This document shows, piece by piece, positions 1 to 11,814 of a stretch of DNA of 64,000 nt. The stretch is from Dermatemys mawii (Eukaryota > Chordata > Testudines > Dermatemydidae): NCBI GenBank assembly GCA_007922305.1, contig ML677335.1:34553216-34617215 (forward strand), given 5' to 3'. A program made the position numbers and the translations under genes. Numbering within the stretch: the first letter of the stretch is position 1; each line of letters starts with the position of its first letter. The notes under the pieces were generated by a model. It saw nothing but the letters and a program-made list of their open reading frames with translations, was not told the origin of the DNA and ran no database searches.

Positions 1-1377
1 CAAATGCTTTTTAGGGGTCCTTTGAAACAGTAAACATTTGCAGAGCTTGTAAAGGGACTTACATAGTTTCTGATGTTGTCAGATTAGTGCCTTCAACTCA
101 GTATGAGCTGATTGTGCTCAGAACCTAAAGGAGCTGCTCAGCATCCTGAACTATCAGAATACAGACCAAAAACACTAAAAAAAACCCCTTCTGAATTAAT
201 CCTAGCACATTAAAAAAAAGAGAGAAATAATTATATTTGGCTCCAGAAAAACAAGCCCCCATGTTGTGTGCTAAAAGAGCATTTGTAATAGAAGTTCATC
301 CAGAAGAGACAACTGATGAAAACCTGAGCAGGTCTCATCTATTGTGAATACTCGCAAAAGTATGTTGCAAAGTCTAATAGCCAGAGTCTTAATTATATTA
401 AAGGCTTATCTAAGCCTGGGTACCACTGATTTCTCTGAAACTTCACTGTAACATGCTAGTAAAAAAAAAATCCTGAAACAAACAAAAGAAGTGTTACTTC
501 TGTCTCATCTAGATTTGTTAACTTCAAAAGCAGTCTTGTTAGGTCATTCATCTAAGAAATTAAAATGGAATAACCATATACTTTGCACCAGGATTCTTCT
601 TACATTGTGCACTGGAAAAAGGAAATCAAAAGAACCACAATTCCTCTTTAGGAAGGGTGAAATTATTTTTTTTTTAAAAAAGTCTGAAGTGATAATAAAG
701 GTAGCTTTTCAAAAGCTCTTGTCAATGTAAGCAATTTGAATAATATTGAAATGTAATCCTCTTCAGCTAATCAATTATTCTTGACATAAAATAATGTCAA
801 AAAGATTAGAAGGTGCTTCTTCATTGTCTTTAATTATGGTCTTGGTTGACACTAGTACAAACCATAAAAAATCATAATAAGATAAGTTTAAAAGTCCTTC
901 AACTTATTTTCTCGACAGCAAAATGCTCTGTTGTTCTGATTTTAAATGACAAGTGCATTTCCTCAAATGAGTACATACAAAAAGCTTACATAACACACAG
1001 CTGAGTAAATTTAGTGTTACCCTTTTTCATATAACACTACATATTAGTGATGGGTGAATGTCAGGTTCAGTTTGAATAAGCATCCAACAGTTCAAATGTC
1101 TATATGAAACTAGTTTTCAATATTAGTCGCACTACTGGCAACTGTTTAGCAATTCCTAGCTCACAAAATATTTACTATGTATTTATACACTTCAATAAAT
1201 AATAATAGATACTGGAATCACCAGACTGGCTACCAACATCTGTTCATTGAAGTGATACTCCAAGACACTGACCTTTATGTCGTACAGAGACTCTACAGAT
1301 AGAGTTGTAGTGACAACACAATAGATTTGATTGGTGTCAATTTCTGGGTTTTCAACCTGAGAAATCTTAATGGGGCT
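1..1377. other. AT-rich unique sequence, no gene seen
   Basis: The stretch is AT-rich with scattered short A and T runs. The few open frames are under 80 codons, lack family motifs and show no splice or codon pattern. No repeat family is recognised. Confidence 0.6.
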
Positions 1378-1480
1378 TGATTTTCAGAAAGTGCTGAGCA
1401 TCCTGCCTTCCAAAGATCAGATGCTTTCAAGATGTCTCCAGTTGGGCACACAAACATTGAGATACCGCATATCACCAGTC
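1378..1480 (+). repeat. Ancient dispersed repeat, copy A
   Basis: The order of motifs here (GATTTTCAGAAAGTGCTGAGC, then a TCTCCAGTTGGGCACA block) recurs at 34584-34690 with clear divergence. The wording is typical of an old amniote interspersed repeat that I cannot name with certainty. No coding content. Confidence 0.5.
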
Positions 1481-2816
1481 TCTTTTAAAAAAATGAGTCA
1501 CAGATACTTATGTTCACTGAGACATCCACATTTTTACTTGCATATATGTTAGCATTTTTATAAGGAACCATATCACTCATACTGCACTTTTAGTTACTTT
1601 TATTTCTACTGTGAAATATACACTACATTCTATGGGCACTGTAACTTTCTTGAAAAAGATAAGAAAGGTATGCATCCTTTGTGATTATATTTGACACACA
1701 ACTTAGTTTATTAGATCAGTTAGTCTTTAATCAGATTCTGCTTGGGTAGTAACAACAGGCTATATGTGAAGAATATTTTCAGGCAATCTAACATCTATGT
1801 AGATGAAGGTGGTGCACATAGCCTATACCTATGGTTTGATTTGCTACTGCTTCCTCCCCATCCCCATCCCCAGAACAGGGTGGAGAGTAGAGAGGGGATT
1901 GCACTAAATAACATGAATCCAGGAGTTTTGTGCCTATAAGGGAAAAGTTGTTTACATGTAAGTAGAATTATTTATTATTTAAGTGTAGAAAAAAAACCCA
2001 CATACTGTGCATTTTATGTATTGAACAAAATTGTGACATTTACATGAAGTGGGCCAAAACTGTTTTTCCTTTATTTGCTTCTTTTTCCCATAAACAATGC
2101 TGTAGAAATTTAATAAGAAATTTTAATAATATTAGGTATAATTGGGTTAAAGTCTTAAGTACTGTTCTTAAAAATATGTCCATGTCCTTAAATAAATTGA
2201 AACACAGAAGGGAAATGTTTAACCATATGTGTAGATCTGTGGACAGTAAAACCCAGAAATACCTTTAAGTTTGTAAGCTTTACTGAAGGACTAATTTATT
2301 AAATTGTTTATTGTAACGTTTAAAATGCCAGACAGAATAGACAGCAAGTACTTGAAACAAAGAAATGAAATCATAGAAGCTCTTGGGCTCTGGGAGGGAG
2401 AATGCAAAGGGAACTGATGTTGAAAGTTTATAGCAAAAAGCATGCCTGCCTATCTCACTGAGTAAGCCTTTAATGGAAAAATCTAAATATTTCTCCTGAG
2501 GATACGGTTGTCCTCACACATATAATAGGCAACCAGAAATATGTATTATTTGGACATGACATCCTGAAGAAAAATGTATGTGAAAGCAGAAATGCGAGTT
2601 AATCAGTCTGAAAAATATTTATTAACAGGCCTCTGACGTGGAGGAATCTTTATTAAGTGAAAAAAACAACAGCAAACAGCTGGCTGTCCTCATTTGAGAA
2701 AGAGTACCAACTTCAGCACTCATGCTAACAGATGAAACTCCACTGAGGTCAGTGGAACTACAACAGGACTGAATTTGGCCCTGGATGTTTGCTATATGTA
2801 GGGCTGCACTCATGTA
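1481..2816. other. AT-rich sequence, no gene seen
   Basis: No supported gene. Around 2725-2790 there is a short stretch of the 'ACTGAGGTCAGTGG' type that recurs in decayed form elsewhere in the window and is probably an old repeat relic. Confidence 0.5.
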
Positions 2817-3060
2817 CGGCTATGTCTACACTACAGAGCCTATACCATCATAACCCCTGAGTTTAAAAGTTCTCTGGGTATAGTAGATACTATCTCCTCT
2901 GATGAAGTTAGCTATTCCAACAGACCTCTTCTATCAGCCTAGTTGTATCTACACTAAGGATTTTTTGGCATACCTATGTTGCTAAGGGGTGTGATTCTTT
3001 TTTCACATTCCTAGTAAACATAGCTATGGTAGTATAAGTCCAAAGTGTCATCTAGGCCTG
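2817..3060 (+). repeat. Foldback MITE (GGCTATGTCTACACTAC type)
   Basis: It begins GGCTATGTCTACACTAC. Its far end holds a decayed inverted version of the same words, and the middle contains the GGGGTGTGATTCTTTTTTCAC block typical of this abundant turtle nonautonomous DNA element. A shorter copy starts at 51791. Target duplications are not readable. Confidence 0.65.
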
Positions 3061-3360
3061 ATGAGGCAGTGCAAAGTGTTTGCAACAAAAATAGAAACTA
3101 CATAAGATTCAGTTGATTTTGTTATAGACTTGAATCCTAGACCATACTAGTCAAAAACTTTGCTAAGATTCATGAGCCCCCCTAGCAAACCTGCAATCAT
3201 TATGGTTTTGCATCAAAATAAAGTGGAAATTCAACATTAATCCACATGAAAGTCAGACTTTGAACACCAAATTCAAAGCTGCACATGTGAACTCTCATAG
3301 CTTGAAACAAAATAAAAATAGTTTCCCAACCATCTATGAAGTGATTTTACTGGGTGTATG

Positions 3361-3364
<4 letters not shown>

Positions 3365-3400
<36 letters not shown>
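3365..3400. repeat. (AC)18 microsatellite
   Basis: An uninterrupted AC dinucleotide tract of 36 bp, probably length-variable. Confidence 0.97.
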
Positions 3401-3406
<6 letters not shown>

Positions 3407-4348
3407 ACAAGTCTGATTTTTCCTAAGTGAAATGGTAATTCCAAAACACAATAATTCACTACAGCATACATTATTCCATACATAAATTGTTTTGAGCTGC
3501 TTACTGTAGGTAGATATGTTACTAATTTATATTTTAAATTATAATAAAATATATTTAATATAAGTTCATTTTACAAATTACTTATTTCCCTAGTCAAATA
3601 TTTAACATGTTTATGTTTTGCAAACTATTATATAAGCCACATATACTTTGAAGGAGTTCTACAGTATATAAAATATCTGTTTCTTCCTCTAAGAATGAAA
3701 GGACAAGGAGGAAAAAAAAGCAAAATGTTTTTACTATTTCCCTTTCAGTTTACTGAAATTTTTTAAGAGTGTTATTCCATTTTAAAATAGGTTGCAATCA
3801 TCATGACCATATAAACTGAAGCAATCTATGTACAAATAGACAAATCATTCATTTAAGTCCCAATGCAAATCTCACTGAAATCACAGAAAAGACCCACATT
3901 TACTGCAATGGGAGTTGGCTCGAGTTTTTAATGTATTGAAAATTACCCCTTGCAATAACCAAATAAAAGAAAGCTCAGGAAAGTTGTCCCTTCGTTTTCT
4001 TTTCCAGTCTGCTACCAATAGCCACTTCAATTCAAAATTGTTTTAGGATTTGCAAACTTTTCTTTCTGTTATGGATTTGTTATATTAGCCATTATTTGTT
4101 TTTCATTTTGCTTCCTCAAGTACCGTATTCAGAAATGATATTCAGAAATCTTCCATGGGGGAGAAATAACTGCCAATATAAATTGTATGGCAGGATTATC
4201 ACACCACATGTCCTTGGCAGAAATCAAATCTTACCTAGTAAAATTAGAAGAGGCATTCTGCTATGCAGAAATATTCATAGTCCTGAAAAATGAGCATATG
4301 TACATCCCCCAAGGACTTTTTTTTCTGAAGGAGGAGAGAGGTTTGCTG
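3401..4348. other. AT-rich sequence, no gene seen
   Basis: Includes a very AT-rich patch at about 3520-3600. Open frames are short and featureless. No repeat family is recognised. Confidence 0.55.
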
Positions 4349-5139
4349 TGACGGGGCATATCAGCCCTGCTCTGGTGCGACAGGGGTTAACCCTTCTCTC
4401 TTAGCGGAGGAGGCCACACACACCCAGGCTCTTCTGGGCATGCTCCAGCACAGCAGCTCAGTTTGGGTTGACCGCCAGTGGCAAAGGAGGTGTGTCGCTA
4501 GCTCCTGAAGAAAGACCACCTGCACTCCAGGATGCGGAGGCCTGCCAGTTTGAGACGGACCCCAACACACTGGATTGGGATGTCATGGAGAGACCGGAGA
4601 ATTACAAAGATGGAGAATCCCTGAGACTCGGGAAGGAAGAACCCAAGGAAGGATGTGAGGAAAAGGTTATAGAACCAGAGCAAGGCTCGGCATGTTTCAG
4701 TTGGAGCTCTGCAGAGCTGGTGGCGGGCAACCCCACCACCAATATGGCCCTGGGATGGGACCCAGAGAAGAGGGTAGTCCCGGGCCCTGCTATCCTGGCC
4801 ACCACCAAGCCCATGGTGGTGGCCCTGCTTGCCAATATTACGGACTCTGGCTACTAGGCCGCGCTGCCCTGAGTGCAAGGGCCATATTACTGACTCGGGC
4901 CAGTAGGCTGCACTGCCCTGACAGTAAGGGCTGTAGTACTGACTCTAGCCATTGGGACACACTGCCCTCAGAGTGAGGGCTATAATATGAACTCTGGCTG
5001 CTAGGCCTCATTGCATTGAGAGCAAGGGTTGTATTAAGGACTAAGGCCACAAAGACAGCACAGCTCTGAGACATGGGGCAGCCCGTCAGACTTGACTGCA
5101 GGGCTGTGACGTACCTGGGGTGACAGGGTGTATCAGTCC
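4349..5139 (+). repeat. GC-rich dispersed repeat flanked by short direct repeats
   Basis: A GC-rich island in AT-rich surroundings. Near-identical 19-bp direct repeats bound it: TGACGGGGCATATCAGCCC at 4349-4367 and TGACAGGGTGTATCAGTCC at 5121-5139. Frames of up to 129 codons are open on both strands, which fits GC-rich repeat DNA better than a gene. The right half is a 49-bp tandem array. It could be an LTR-type relic, but no clean TG/CA ends or target duplication were found. Confidence 0.5.
4848..5042. repeat. 49-bp tandem repeat, four units
   Basis: Units lie at 4848-4896, 4897-4945, 4946-4994 and 4995-5042. The first two end in TACTGACTC, and the third and fourth end in diverged forms. 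A partial unit precedes 4848. The units differ at many positions, so the array is old. Confidence 0.85.
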
Positions 5140-5821
5140 CACGACGGTACCCTATGAAACTGTTATAGCTAGAATTATACAAAAATGTTCAAAATGAAAT
5201 CGCATGCATCTCTATCACTTGTTTCAGGTATCGTTACAAATTCAAGACTCAGAACAGGCACACTGAAATATCCATTGAGGTTAATATTTTTACATTATAT
5301 AGACACATTTCTTGGCTTGTTTGTTTAAATTGTCAGTGAAAGTGTGGTCTGGATACTTCAGTAAAGCGATTTATTTTTGTTGCATCACACTATAACCAGA
5401 TCTCTTTTTATTATACATTATTGTTTGTCTGAATGATCTCGATTACCACTGCTTTTGAGACTGTGGCCAAGAATCAACATACCCCGAGGATGTGCTTGGA
5501 CTTAATTCAAATCTCAGCTGTGTTAAAAAGTATAAGGCTAATTCAGGCTATTTGTACCTTAAACTAAGTCTGATTGAATCAGGGCTAAGATAGGCCAATA
5601 TTAATGTAGATTTTTTAAAAATGTTTTGTTGTTTTCCTCGTATAATTGAACATTCAGCACCAGTGATTTTATACTTAGGATAAACTATTCAGCTCATCTT
5701 GCTATTCATGAACAATCTAACAGAGAAAGAGACTAAACAAGTCTGAACAGAAGACCAGAAAGTTTATATCATCTTATATTTACATTTACAAAACTCATGC
5801 ACACTTGGAATGCTTCACAGG
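5140..5821. other. No gene seen
   Basis: Unique AT-rich sequence. No open frame with family resemblance and no recognised repeat. Confidence 0.55.
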
Positions 5822-5855
5822 CAGTCCCATTACTAGGGACTGAGTAATGGGACTG
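5822..5855. repeat. Perfect 12-bp inverted repeat (hairpin)
   Basis: CAGTCCCATTAC at 5822-5833 is the exact reverse complement of GTAATGGGACTG at 5844-5855, separated by 10 bases. It lies 36 bp before a hAT-type element. There is no T-run to suggest a terminator role. Confidence 0.85.
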
Positions 5856-5890
5856 AGCCAAGATTAATCAAGATGTGCATGGATTTAGGA

Positions 5891-6465
5891 CAGGGGTGAG
5901 CCCTGGCCCATCAGACAATATAATCTGGCCTCAGCTCCCACCAGCCATGCCCCAACCCCCTGCCACAACCCTGACCTGCCTCCCACCCTCCAAAGCCCCC
6001 GATCCCAGCCCAGAGCCCCCTCTTGTACACTCAGCCCGTCAGCTCCAGCCCCACCCAGAGCCTGCACTCCCTGCCAGAGCCCTCACCAGCCCTCCATGCC
6101 CCAACAGCCTGTCCCATCACTGATCCTCCTCCCGCCCTCTGTACCCATTGGTCCCAGCCCTGAGTACCCTGAGTACCCTCCTGCACCCCAAATCCCTCAT
6201 CCCCAGCCCCACCTCCAACCAGAGTCTCCCCCGCAATACTCCAGCCCCCTGCTCGAGCTCTGATCTCCTTCCCACCCTTCAAACCCCTCGGTCCTAGCCT
6301 GGAGCCCCCTCCTGCACCCCAAGCCCCTCATTCCCAGCTCCATCCCAGAGCCCTTACTCCCCCATACCTGCACCCCAACCCAGAGCCCTCTCCTGCACCC
6401 CAAACTCCTCATTTCTGGCCATACCCCCAGCCAGAGCCCCTACCCCCAATTTGTGAGCATTCCAA
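5891..6465 (+). mobile_element. Truncated hAT-type nonautonomous element with C-rich minisatellite
   Basis: It starts CAGGGGTGAGC, a variant of the CAGGGGTGGGCAAAC terminus seen intact at 32974, 55642 (variant) and 57796. The body is a run of related C-rich units of the type CCCCTCATCCCCAGCCCCA. It stops at ...CCAATTTGTGAGCATTCC, short of the expected far terminus. The 70-85-codon frames inside arise because C-rich repeats lack stops; they are not genes. Confidence 0.75.
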
Positions 6466-6469
6466 GCAA

Positions 6470-8764
6470 TTTCTTAGATGTTACTAACTGGAATAAGTAC
6501 AACAGAGGATGTATCAGAAAAGTGGCAGGGATGGGAGGGGTGAGAGATTATCTTATTTCTTTCAGGTAGTTATTTTCCCCATGTGTTTTAGAGGTCATTA
6601 GGGAGTCCCCTCTATTCCAGAATATATCTTTAATTCATGGATTTTAGCCTATTAAGCTATCACCACTAAATATAATACTTCACAAAAATCAGTAGGGTCA
6701 TATTTATTTTCTACATTTTTGCTTTCTTCCTTGATACAATTCCTTCCCCCGTTCGTGACCTGAATTTTCATAATGTATTCCAGATTTTGCTTAATATTTA
6801 GTGTATTAAATCATTTTCTCTAATCTTTCCTCTATGCCATCTCAGTTCATTGATCCAAGAACTGAACATTAAACAGCTGTGAGCTAATGCAATTTACGTA
6901 TCTCAGTTACTTTGCACTTACTGTAAAAAAAAAAAAAAAGAAAAGAAAAGAAAAAAACCCTCTACTTTTTCAGCTGCAGGCAAACTAAGAAGATATTGTT
7001 GGATAAAGTAAGAAAACTCACAGCTTCACAAGAGTCTGATCCTTCAAGGTGTTGCACCATCCCAATTTCCTTTGAGATCATACGCTGGTATGAGGTCGTT
7101 TGTAGCTCAAGTCATCAGTATTTTGCAGGATTGTCCCTAAATTAAACCAAAATCCAGGATTTGGGGACATTTATAGCGAACAAAAAGTTATTTCAAAATG
7201 AATACTGCTTTGTCTGACCTTGTATCTGTACTAGTCTTCTCTAGTAACACACTCTATTAAGAGTACTCTGTTGACTCCAGTTTAGCCAGATGTGACTTTC
7301 ACTTCATAGACCATGATTCCACATAGCAAATGAGTACTTGCTTAAACTCAAACAATTGCATAAATGATTTGCTGAACTGAGTCCTTTAAAAGTGTAGATT
7401 TCATTCTGACCATTCACCTTGCATATCTTCAAAATTAAAAATAAATATATAAATAAAAATGGTCTCCCCTTCAAACATAATATGACTTGCTAGCCCTTGT
7501 TCCTCCTTTCCTGATAGTAACAGTCAACCAGGCAGTTAACTCAGAGAATGAAGAGAATTTTAATATATGCAAGAATACATCCTAGAAATAATATAGGAAG
7601 AACCTTGATGGTTGACGGCTTGGAGAAACGCGCTTGGAACAATCAGTTAAGGTTTATTTCAATTTAAAGAGAAGGCAGTAAACAATTCTGAACAACTTCT
7701 TAATTATGGAAATCAGTTCAGCAAGGCAAGTGACAAAGGGTGGTCCATATGTGAAGTCAGCACTAAAAAGAGGATCCTTTGCAAAGAAGAGAAGTGGAAA
7801 GACTAGACCTTGAACAATTTTAGAACAGAAATCAGAAGAGGAGGCAGTGGGTTTATGCTGAAAAACAACAACTTTCATTGCTTTCTTGTCTTTCCTCTTT
7901 TCCCAAAATACAGAAGTTGAATATCACCTAATGCTCCTCTGAGTTAAAAAGCATGCAAAAGATTAGGAGTGGAATCCTGGTTTCTTTGTGACTGAATTCA
8001 ATTTCACCCTAGATACTTAAGTCTACACAGAACATGGTTTCTGTAATTGGGTTTCCAGTACTTTGCTTCCAGTCTGGTAAGAAATCTCTCAGGAAGAGCA
8101 TCTTTTGCCTCTGCTCCCAAAGTTGTGGATGCATGACAGTGGCAACTAATAAAAACAAACAAACAAAAAAAATTTCACTCAAAAAAAGCTTTAGTGTGAG
8201 TTGTAATGGGAGTGAGAAGAGATGGTTCTTAATACATTTAAACTGGTTTGTCAACTCTTCCCCACACATTCCAAGTATTAGGAACTTGTTAGTGGAGGCT
8301 GGGGGAGCATATTATTTTTATACTCCTTAAAAGACAAACAACACATGTTACTCCCTTATAAGTTAGTTAGGGCGACAGTATTTTTCTAGTGAGCATACAG
8401 GTTCAGACTACCTATACTTCTGGGAAGCAAAGCATGGAGGAACCAAACAAAGAGAGTCCAGCTGATAAGAGCAGCTGCTGAAACAGCCAAAGTAGGGACC
8501 TTCTAGACATTCAGAGAACTTTCTAGTCTCGCCTACACTTTCTCTGCCCTCTACTGATTGAAAACCATCTGTTATTTCCAACCTTCTCCTTCCCTTTCCC
8601 TTAGTCTCTTCACCTTCACTCTTCATCTAACCTCTAGCCTTTATCTCCCTTATCCTGTCCTCCGATTCCCTTTCCCTTCACATTTTTTTTCCATTTAGCT
8701 GTCCCCCTCCCATTAAAAACCCCACAAAAATCAGGGAACTAACAGGGCATTTGCTGTCAACACA
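6470..8764. other. AT-rich sequence with an A-rich microsatellite, no gene seen
   Basis: Contains an A-run passing into (AAAAG)n at about 6925-6957 and a pyrimidine-rich patch at 8570-8700. A pair of overlapping frames at 8009-8330 lies on opposite strands with no recognisable motif and is judged to be chance. Confidence 0.55.
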
Positions 8765-8945
8765 TTATTCACCTTGCTAGTGTATCATACACCTTCCCCA
8801 GACTTGTCTATTCAGATTGGAAATCCTTCTGGGCAGTGTCTGACTGCTACTCTGTAAAGTGCCTACCACAATAGGTCCTGTTCTTTTCTGATCCATAGGC
8901 ACTACCATAATAAATGTGATTATTAGTAATAACCCAATGTTGAAA
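8765..8945 (-). mobile_element. MIR/L2-type relic
   Basis: The words CAGATTGGAAATCCTTCTGGGCAG and GGCACTACCATAATAAAT are decayed forms of the well-known TTGTAAGCTCTTTGGGGCAG...GGCACTACGGTAAT sequence. The orientation is opposite to the related copy at 33951-34195. No coding content. Confidence 0.6.
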
Positions 8946-10015
8946 GTTATAAAGACAATGTATTAAGCAGCAGATGGATGGCGGTACCACACTGGCTAAA
9001 ATTATGCTCTCCAACATCTGCTCCAATAACTCATGTCTCATATTTTTTTCTACATTTTGGAAAGTAGGGGCAAGTAAGAAACAGTTTCCTAAATCAATCA
9101 TCATTAGGCAAGAAAGTTTCAACAGAGAGAAGTAAAATTATATTGAAATGATAATTTACTTTACTTTGTCTTCTTTACTTTGTATGAGAAGTATAATACA
9201 ATAAAGCTCCAACAGACAAATCAATCATGTTAATAGATTTAGCTTTTATTATAGTACCCTATTTGTGAGGGGATAGAATATAAACTGTATTAAGGGGAAA
9301 AAAAATCACTCTTCTTCCCAGATTCTGATGATAAAAATTATACATCAGCCGAATGGTTCAGGAGCTCAGGCAACAGCCCCGGATTTGGGACAACATTCCA
9401 GATGCTAGTTAAATATCTGGGATGTTCTAAACCTATTGCTTATGTTTGTGTGTGCTTAAATGCAATACACTTCAGTCTTAGACAAGAGCACACTTAGTTG
9501 CATTTAGTCCCTGATCAGACAGAATTGCTGTGTTCCTATTGATTTATTTCTGACACCACCTGGAGTGAAAGAGTTCAGTTATCACTGTTGGGGGTTCTGA
9601 AAAACTCCAGGTAACAAGGGCTAGATTCTCTCCCACGATCTAGCCCACATGCAGCAAAAAAGAGCCAGATACTGGCCATACTTGGTCAGCTGAAGATTCT
9701 CCAGGAAGAAGAGCACTGAGCAAACCTATTGTAGCCAACATCTATCCAACGTGTCCCCAACTTGCATGGAGTAGAGGAGCATCAGGAATGAAAGGGAGCA
9801 TGGCTGGAGTGCTGGTACACTTTGCCAGTTCTCAACTGATGGCTGGACCTGCTGCCTGTTGTCCTAGATTACATCATCTGGTTGCTGTATCCAACACTGG
9901 AACAAGAGTGGCCAAATCAGAGAATTGGGAAACCCTCCCCTTCTGTGCCACGCTGTGCAGATCTAAGCACAGGAAAGAATCTGATCCTTAATCCTTCCTC
10001 CTAAGTGACAGCAAA
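8946..10015. other. No gene seen
   Basis: Unique sequence. The 67-codon frame near 9790-9990 has no motif and no context. Confidence 0.5.
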
Positions 10016-10019
10016 TTAC

Positions 10020-10285
10020 TATGGTATTGCTGGCTTTATTCCTGCACTACTGCTGGCAGGTATCCAGTTCTGAAGACAGCACCACTGCTAGCAGCAGTGT
10101 AGAAGTAAGGGTGAAAACATGCCATGCCTGCTGCGGGGCTTTCCTGCCTGTTTTTTCCACCCCATTTTTCCATCCTTTTGGCTTTGTGGCCTGAGCAACT
10201 GCCCCCCTTGCCCTACCCAGGTTACAGCCCTGACCTCACAACCCCCTTTTGGCTTGGGATCCCCAGTTTGATAAACACTGCACTG
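10020..10285. repeat. Dispersed GC-rich repeat (GCAGCAGTGTAGAAGTAAGGGTG type)
   Basis: It contains the block AGCAGTGTAGAAGTAAGGGT followed by a C-rich tract and CCCCAGTTTGATAAACACTG, all familiar from turtle nonautonomous DNA elements. A diverged relative lies at 20155-20480. Confidence 0.55.
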
Positions 10286-10385
10286 GGGAACTTAGTCTAC
10301 AGGGACCAATTAATGCACATTAGTGCACTTTAGAAATCAACACCTCCATAGAGCACATTATCCCGCTGTGTAGACAAGCCCTAAG
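10286..10385 (+). repeat. Short foldback MITE
   Basis: The left end, CTTAGTCTACAGGGACC, and the right end, TGTGTAGACAAGCCCTAAG, form decayed inverted ends of the (G)GCTTGTCTACAC type. Length is about 100 bp. Related ends occur at 14575 and 17572. Confidence 0.6.
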
Positions 10386-11456
10386 TTAACCACTAAGAAT
10401 GATTGAAATTATATTTTCCTGTGGGGTTATCGTGCTCTTGCATGTATCCATGGCTTATTAGAGTGTGAGTCAATAGATGATTCAAGAACAAATAGATGAG
10501 ATTTGTCAGATACTGTAGAATAATTTGATTTGTTTCCAGTTTCTATTTATAGAATAAACTCTATACAAATCCCTCTCAATTACAGTTCTCTGTAGCTTTG
10601 CTCTTGACCCTTCATTATTACTTAAATTAAAATAAAAACAGTATATTTAGTATCCATAGGTGCCTTTGGAATATAAAGGGAACTGAAGCCCTAAGATCTA
10701 TTCACTGAAAAGCTGCAGGCAGGGGCACAAGCAATGTAAGTTTCCCCATGTTATCCAACAATGGGCCCCAAACCTAACTTGGAGCAATTGCTTCATTGGG
10801 TTGGATTTCCAAACTCATTCACTTCCATTCTGAGAAGAACAGAGCCAGTTATGGTGATTTTTTTCAGACCTGTGCCTGTTCAAAGACCTGGCCTGAAACC
10901 ACCCACCTCATTCAAATTCATCATATAGTAATGACTTTTAGTAATTACCCAGCCTGGGATGCATTTAAACTTGTGATCTGAGACAAAAACTCCTGAGCCA
11001 TCTAAGTTCCTCTAGTTGGTGTTTGTATTGCCTTTTTTGACATCAGTTTTCTAACATTAGATGAACAGAATTTTCAGGCATACACTGACAAATCTGCTGG
11101 GTGCTGATCTGACCTATGCTGTCTCCTAAAAAACTTCCCAGCTGGTTAGCTCTAGCACTCTGTAAAATCAGATGTTTTGAAGCAAGTTTCTTACCTCAGG
11201 ATCTAGGTTCTAAAGGTATCTGGACCATTGTCACTCATCATGATGTACAGTTTAGTTTACATAAAACAAACCAATCTTAGGGAGTTAGGTTTGAAACTTA
11301 CTAGGGAGTTATGTAGAACATTCAACTTAGTTTTGACCTGAACATCTGTGTTCAGATCATGTTTTAGCACTCCAGAGATATCTGTTCACTGTATCGATTG
11401 AACATTAAAGAAACAATTTATGTGTTGCACTTCCATATTGGACTACTAAAGTGCTT
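10386..11456. other. No gene seen
   Basis: Unique AT-rich sequence with short featureless frames only. Confidence 0.55.
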
Positions 11457-11460
11457 TATT

Positions 11461-11814
11461 TTATTGACTTCCTGATTCCTCTTTGGCCTTTGCATACATT
11501 TTACAACTTGTGCTGAGCACTGGCACAAAGATAATTCCAAATAGTGATTTCCACATCCCCTTTTTTGACAGAAAATTAGCTACTGGTTGAACCTTGTACA
11601 TTTTGCTTTTTTGATCTAAAACATCAAGTCTAAATTTGTCTTTTTCATCTGACTTGTGATCTGGTTCAATCATACACTCAGCAAAGCTGATTTTAGTGGA
11701 TTTCCCTGCTGATGTAAGAGCTCTGGGTTTTGAGCTTTTAGCTGTTACGTATGTCAGATCTACAATTTGGTACAACTCGGCTGACAACCTTTTAGTTTTC
11801 AACTCCAGACTCAC
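11461..11814 (-). CDS. Unassigned 117-codon open frame ending at AATAAA
   Basis: I do not recognise this protein. The predicted product is lysine- and serine-rich and soluble except for one hydrophobic run near residues 90-100 (LFGIIFVPVL). The frame opens with GTG (no ATG near the start) just after an in-frame TAA, so a start here is doubtful. If real, it is more likely a terminal exon entered by a splice acceptor; one candidate AG lies after a TCTTACATCAGCAG stretch about 30-35 codons in. The stop codon overlaps AATAAAATAAAG, a good polyadenylation signal on the same strand. No poly(A) tract follows, so a young processed retrocopy is unlikely. Length alone is not significant in 64 kb of six frames. 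Alternatives are a chance frame or an old retrogene. Confidence 0.3.
   Translation of the reverse strand: MSLELKTKRLSAELYQIVDLTYVTAKSSKPRALTSAGKSTKISFAECMIEPDHKSDEKDKFRLDVLDQKSKMYKVQPVANFLSKKGMWKSLFGIIFVPVLSTSCKMYAKAKEESGSQ

Noticed and set aside
4468..4878. Overlapping frames of 129 (plus) and 126 (minus) codons
   Set aside because: Both strands are open in a GC-rich repeat, and neither shows a domain. The plus frame runs into the 49-bp array.
4848..5042. CRISPR-like array
   Set aside because: The units are contiguous diverged 49-bp tandems without spacers, in eukaryotic DNA.
5875..6412. Several 60-83 codon frames on both strands
   Set aside because: They lie in a C-rich minisatellite inside a hAT-type element; absence of stops follows from composition.
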